Source of the DNA: Solirubrobacter sp963792915
Lineage (GTDB): Bacteria > Actinomycetota > Thermoleophilia > Solirubrobacterales > Solirubrobacteraceae
Assembly (NCBI GenBank): GCA_963792915.1
Contig: CAWBYD010000002.1
Span: 434,001-498,000, forward strand
Direction of reading: 5' to 3'
DNA: 64,000 nt
Part shown: piece by piece, positions 60,961-64,000 of the stretch
Numbering within the stretch: the stretch's first letter is position 1
How the letters are laid out: the number at the start of each line of letters is the position of its first letter
Notes under the pieces: generated by a model
What the model saw: only the letters and a program-made list of their open reading frames with translations
Databases searched by the model: none
Told to the model about the DNA's origin: nothing
Translations under genes and position numbers: made by a program

Positions 60961-62193
60961 TCAGCCGCCCTGCGCGTGTGGCAGTTCGCCGCTCAGGATG
61001 ACGGTGCCGGGCTCCTTCGCCTGCTTGCCGTCGCGGGTCACGAGCACGTTGTCGTAGGTGGCGAACCAGGTCGGGAACTTGCTCACGTCCTCGTTGCCGG
61101 GGCCGGCCGACGTCAGCTCGCCGTTGCTCGTGACCGGGTTCTTGATCGCGCCCAGCAGGAGCGCCGAGCCGCTCTTCTTGCGAAACCACAGCGAGTACGT
61201 CTCGCCCGGCCGGTTGGGCGGAACGCCCTGGGCCGCGAGCGCGAACCTGACCGTCCCGTCGTTGGCCTGGAAGAGCCGCATCAGGCCGACCGCCTTCGAG
61301 CCCGCCGGCCCGCGCAGCAGCAGATCGTTGCCGGTCTGCGCGGCCGTCGCGGTGGCCGTGGCCGTCGCCGCGGGAGTGGTGGCCGCGGCCGGCTGGCCGC
61401 TGTCGTCGCCGCCGCGCAGGAAGACGAAGGCCAGCACCGCCGCGACGACCACGACCACGCCGCCGAGCAGCAGCGCGCCACCGAGGCGCGAGGAGCGCGC
61501 AGGCGCCGCGCTCTCGGCCGCGAGCGCCTCGCCGCCGCGCCACGCCGCGCCCTCGCCCGCGAGGGCCTCGCCGCCGGGGTCGCGGCGTGCACCGCGCCGC
61601 TGTGCGGACGCGCCATCGGCCGCGAGCGCGTCGCCGGTCGCCGCGCCATCGCGCGTCTCTGCGCCGAGCGCAAGGGCGTCGCCGGGGCGCGCCGCGGCGT
61701 CGCGGCCTGCGCCGGGCTCAAGGGCGTCGCCGGGGCGCGCCGCGGCGTCGCCGGGCGCGAGCGCGTCGCCGGCGGCCGCCGAAGCGTCGCGGCCTGCGCC
61801 AGGCGGCCGCTGCTCGGCCGCGCCGCCGGCGCGCTCCGGGGCCGGCGGCAGCGTGGGGATGTCGTCGCCGTAGAGCTCGCGCAGCGGCGCCGCGACCGTC
61901 TCGGCCCAGCGCCGCGTCGCCGGGTCGCTCGAGAGCAGCTCGCGGGTGCGCGCGGCGTGGCGCTCCGCCTGCTGCCCGAGCAGCCAGTCCGCGACCTCGG
62001 CCGCGCGCGCCGGCGGCGGCAGGTCGGGCGCGAGCGCCTCGAGCCCGCCGCGGGCGCGAGCGCGGATCGTGTCCTCGCTCAAGCCCAGCAGGTCGGCGAG
62101 CTCGCCGTAGGAGCGGCCCTGGCGCAGGACGAGCTCCACGGCGGCGCGCTGATCGGGCGCGAGCCCTTCGAACGCGGTGGCGCGCGGCGGCAT
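60961..62193 (-). CDS. Membrane-tethered sigma-region-4-like HTH / RskA-domain protein
   Basis: 410 residues. Residues ~5-55 are a sigma70-region-4-like HTH (APDQRAAVELVLRQGRSYGE, LADLLGLSEDTIRARARGGL). Then a helical part, a 130-residue Ala/Gly/Asp linker with repeated GDAL units (~142-195), a single membrane segment 237-259 (LGGALLLGGVVVVVAAVLAF), a Thr/Ala linker, and an outer domain (~285-410) like anti-sigma-K RskA (GETYSLWFRKKSGSALLLGA, then VILSGELP). DNA-binding and sensor halves are on opposite membrane faces in one chain. Target unknown. Confidence 0.8.
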   Translation of the reverse strand: MPPRATAFEGLAPDQRAAVELVLRQGRSYGELADLLGLSEDTIRARARGGLEALAPDLPPPARAAEVADWLLGQQAERHAARTRELLSSDPATRRWAETVAAPLRELYGDDIPTLPPAPERAGGAAEQRPPGAGRDASAAAGDALAPGDAAARPGDALEPGAGRDAAARPGDALALGAETRDGAATGDALAADGASAQRRGARRDPGGEALAGEGAAWRGGEALAAESAAPARSSRLGGALLLGGVVVVVAAVLAFVFLRGGDDSGQPAAATTPAATATATATAAQTGNDLLLRGPAGSKAVGLMRLFQANDGTVRFALAAQGVPPNRPGETYSLWFRKKSGSALLLGAIKNPVTSNGELTSAGPGNEDVSKFPTWFATYDNVLVTRDGKQAKEPGTVILSGELPHAQGG

Positions 62194-62224
62194 GGTCCAG
62201 CCAAGCCTAGAGAAGCCGCGCCGC

Positions 62225-62230
62225 TATCGT
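62225..62230 (+). promoter_or_regulatory. Candidate -10 box for the leaderless thioesterase gene
   Basis: TATCGT lies 11 nt before ATG 62242, with no SD between. Confidence 0.3.
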
Positions 62231-62241
62231 CGCGCTTGCCC

Positions 62242-62583
62242 ATGGCGCTGCTGCATCCCGAGATCCTCTCCAGCGCGGACGGCGAGGTCGTGGCGCGACT
62301 CACGGTCGACGACGACCTCAAGCAGCCGCTCGGCCTCCTGCACGGCGGTGTCTTCGCCACGCTGGCGGACACGATCACGGGCAGCACGGCGTCGCGCGCG
62401 ATCACCAATCAGACGAGCTTCCTGCGCCCGGTCACGCAGGGCGCCGTGCACGCGACCGCCCGCCGCCGCCACCAGGGCCGCACGACCGAGGTCTGGGAGG
62501 TCGACTGCCGCGACGACCAGGATCGCCTGTGCGCGCTCGTCCGCATCACGCGGACGGTCCTTGACCCAGCCACGCGTCGATGA
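62242..62583 (+). CDS. PaaI-family hotdog thioesterase
   Basis: 113 residues. Single hotdog domain: LGLLHGGVFATLADTITGST is the PaaI motif with the HGG loop and the acidic residue in the long helix; then TSFLRPVTQGAVHATARRR and CALVRITRTV. Hydrolyses aromatic or acyl-CoA thioesters; substrate unknown. The 3' end overlaps the convergent DUF3105-like gene by 38 bp. Confidence 0.85.
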   Translation: MALLHPEILSSADGEVVARLTVDDDLKQPLGLLHGGVFATLADTITGSTASRAITNQTSFLRPVTQGAVHATARRRHQGRTTEVWEVDCRDDQDRLCALVRITRTVLDPATRR

Positions 62584-63067
62584 ACGCGCGCAGCTGGGGA
62601 TCGCCGGCGCTCGCGGCGGTCAGACGCCGCCGCCAGGCCAGCGCGATCACGCCGTGCACGCCGGGGCGCCGGTCCAGGATCACCGCCTGCCCGGCGGCCG
62701 CCAGGTCGGCGGAGAACGGCCCGGCCGTGGCGTCGCGCAGCGCCACCAGCGGCGCCTTGTCGCCGTCGTAGGCGAGCACCACGTTGCCGAGCTCGAGCGC
62801 CGACAGGATCTGATCGTCGCTCAGGGCGACGCCGTCGCGCGCGATCGCCTCGACCCGGTGCGGCCCGCTCGTGGGCGGCCGGTCCGGGGGCGTGACGGGG
62901 CGGACCGGGACGCTCACGTGATGGTTGCCGCGGTCGGGCTCGAGCACGCCGGGCCCGCGCGCGCCGGTCACCTGCCCCGAATCGCGCGAGGCGACCAGCG
63001 AGATCACCGCCACCACGATCGCGATCGCCACGACGGCGATCCCCAGCCCCGCGAGCGCCCGCTTCAC
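62546..63067 (-). CDS. DUF3105-like membrane-anchored protein
   Basis: 173 residues. N-terminal membrane anchor (LAGLGIAVVAIAIVVAVISL), then a short extracytoplasmic domain. RPPTSGPHRVEA matches the PPTSGPH of DUF3105, and LELGNVVLAYDG aligns with the family's LEHG-x-VVI-x-Y, with Leu in place of the usual His. The function of DUF3105 is unknown. GTG 63067 overlaps the WS/DGAT stop (GTGA). Confidence 0.7.
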   Translation of the reverse strand: MKRALAGLGIAVVAIAIVVAVISLVASRDSGQVTGARGPGVLEPDRGNHHVSVPVRPVTPPDRPPTSGPHRVEAIARDGVALSDDQILSALELGNVVLAYDGDKAPLVALRDATAGPFSADLAAAGQAVILDRRPGVHGVIALAWRRRLTAASAGDPQLRAFIDAWLGQGPSA

Positions 63068-64000
63068 GCGAGCTCGGCGATCGCGGCCTCGAGGTCCGCG
63101 GCCAGCGCGTCCAAGTCGGGCAGCGCGTCGTAGTCGCCGAGCAGGCCGAAGTCCAGATGCCCGTCATAGCTCAAGACCGCGATCCCGAGCGCGGTGTTCA
63201 GCACCAGCGGGACCTTGGGATAGAACGCCAGCAGCCGACGGCCGAGCATGTAGAGTCCGAACTGCGGGCCGGGCACGTTCGTCACCGTCAGGTTGAAGAA
63301 CCGCTGGCGCGACTGCAGCCGCGCCGCCTGGTCGAGCACCGTCGGAGCGGCCGCGTCGGCCAGGCGGGTGATCGCCTGCGCGCCGACCGCCTGGCCGGAC
63401 TCCTTGAGCCCGCGCATCGCGTGGTGGATGGTCCGGAAGCGCTCGACCGGGTCCGCGATCCCGACCGGCAGCGGCGCGTACATCGCCGCGACCTGGTTGC
63501 CGAGCGCGCCGCGTGCGGCGTCGGCACGCACCGAGATCGGGACCATCGCCTTCAGCGTCAGGCCCTCGGTATCGCTCCCGCGCCGGATCAGCCACGCCCG
63601 CAGCCCGCCCGCGACGACGGTCAGCACGACGTCGTTGATCGTGCCGCCGAACGCGTCCTTGATCGCCTTGAACTGCGCCAGGTCGCCCTCGGCCCACGCG
63701 AAGCGCCGGTGCGGGCCGATGCGCACGTTCAAGGGGCTGTCGGGCGCGCCGGACAGCCCCGCGACCGCCATCGCCGCCAGCCCGGCGATCGAATGGCCGG
63801 CGGCGGCGCCCGCGTGGTCGGGGCGCGCGAGCCACGTGCGCGCGAGATGGAGCGGCCCGCCGGCGCGTTCGGCGATGCCGTCGGCGAGCAGCTGCGCGGT
63901 GCTCGGCGCCGGCCGCGGCGTCCACAGCGGTGGTTCCTCGATGGGCGGCGGGTCCGGCTCGGCCGCGAACAGCACGGTCATGATGTCCACGCCCGAGATG
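63064..64000 (-). CDS. WS/DGAT-type acyltransferase (wax ester / triacylglycerol synthase), 5' end missing
   Basis: The C-terminal ~312 residues of a wax ester synthase/diacylglycerol acyltransferase. The window ends just after the active-site region: the first visible residues ISGVDIMTVLF correspond to the segment immediately following the HHxxxDG motif, which is outside. Visible conserved parts: TINDVVLTVVAGGLRAWLIRRG, MVPISVR, GNQVAAMYAPLPV, NLTVTNVPGPQFGLYMLG and PVLQ-like LNTALGIAVLSYDGHLDFGL. Makes storage lipid from acyl-CoA; consistent with the acyl-CoA ligase at 42168. Confidence 0.9.
   Translation of the reverse strand, partial: ISGVDIMTVLFAAEPDPPPIEEPPLWTPRPAPSTAQLLADGIAERAGGPLHLARTWLARPDHAGAAAGHSIAGLAAMAVAGLSGAPDSPLNVRIGPHRRFAWAEGDLAQFKAIKDAFGGTINDVVLTVVAGGLRAWLIRRGSDTEGLTLKAMVPISVRADAARGALGNQVAAMYAPLPVGIADPVERFRTIHHAMRGLKESGQAVGAQAITRLADAAAPTVLDQAARLQSRQRFFNLTVTNVPGPQFGLYMLGRRLLAFYPKVPLVLNTALGIAVLSYDGHLDFGLLGDYDALPDLDALAADLEAAIAELA

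Overview
The window is about 73% G+C, uses many GTG and some TTG starts, and is packed with overlapping genes. Gene content and order (sepF next to the yggS-proC-yggT block, a pgsA / RsiG-like / FHA / MerR group, MurA with Asp instead of Cys in the active-site loop, EF-Ts of the short type, HisZ-dependent short HisG) point to a deep-branching actinobacterium, most likely Thermoleophilia / Solirubrobacterales. This assignment is an inference from gene content, not from rRNA.

Layout. 0-5 kb: two secreted proteins (beta-helix/Ig-like protein and alpha/beta hydrolase), closed by a perfect hairpin. 5-5.9 kb: a gene-poor stretch with two short tandem-repeat arrays. 5.9-8.7 kb: YbjN-like protein, cupredoxin lipoprotein, an isocitrate-dehydrogenase-like enzyme and an HD protein. 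8.7-15.4 kb: murA followed by hisZ-G-D-B-H-A-F, every junction overlapping. 15.4-17.8 kb: PQQ-type beta-propeller protein and a CCA-adding-enzyme-family protein. 17.8-24.9 kb: two large secreted glycoside hydrolases (GH35 beta-galactosidase-like, GH106 rhamnosidase-like), each with its own near-consensus TTGACA-17-TATAxT promoter and both ending in the same C-terminal module as the first protein of the window. 24.8-26 kb: an MFS transporter carrying two in-frame copies of a palindromic repeat. 26-30.4 kb: pgeF-yggS-sepF-proC-yggT-lspA-rluD. 30.6-35.9 kb: rpsB-tsf-pyrH-frr-uppS-cdsA. 35.8-39.9 kb: accessory regulators and small enzymes. 40-54.5 kb: dxr-rseP, ispG and proS, interrupted by an acyl-CoA ligase, a marR/MFS pair, and a secreted glycosidase/methyltransferase/Asp-box group plus superoxide dismutase. 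54.4-57.2 kb: pgsA-like, RsiG-like, GarA-like FHA, FtsR-like MerR and apt. 57.2-64 kb: FAD oxidase, two sugar kinases, a membrane-tethered HTH/RskA protein, thioesterase, DUF3105-like protein and a WS/DGAT acyltransferase that runs off the end.

How they work together. The core blocks supply isoprenoid precursors and lipid carrier (dxr, ispG, uppS), phospholipid (cdsA, pgsA-like), peptidoglycan (murA, pgeF), division (sepF), translation (rpsB, tsf, frr, proS) and histidine. The accessory blocks look like plant-polysaccharide degradation (GH35, GH106, two clan-A-type glycosidases, two sugar kinases). The most notable signals are a shared C-terminal module on secreted proteins, an RsiG-like single-motif protein beside GarA/FtsR-like genes, a palindromic repeat living inside coding sequence, an rpsB reading frame that is broken twice within its Ala/Glu/Pro-rich tail, and a sigma-region-4-like HTH fused through a membrane segment to an RskA-like domain.
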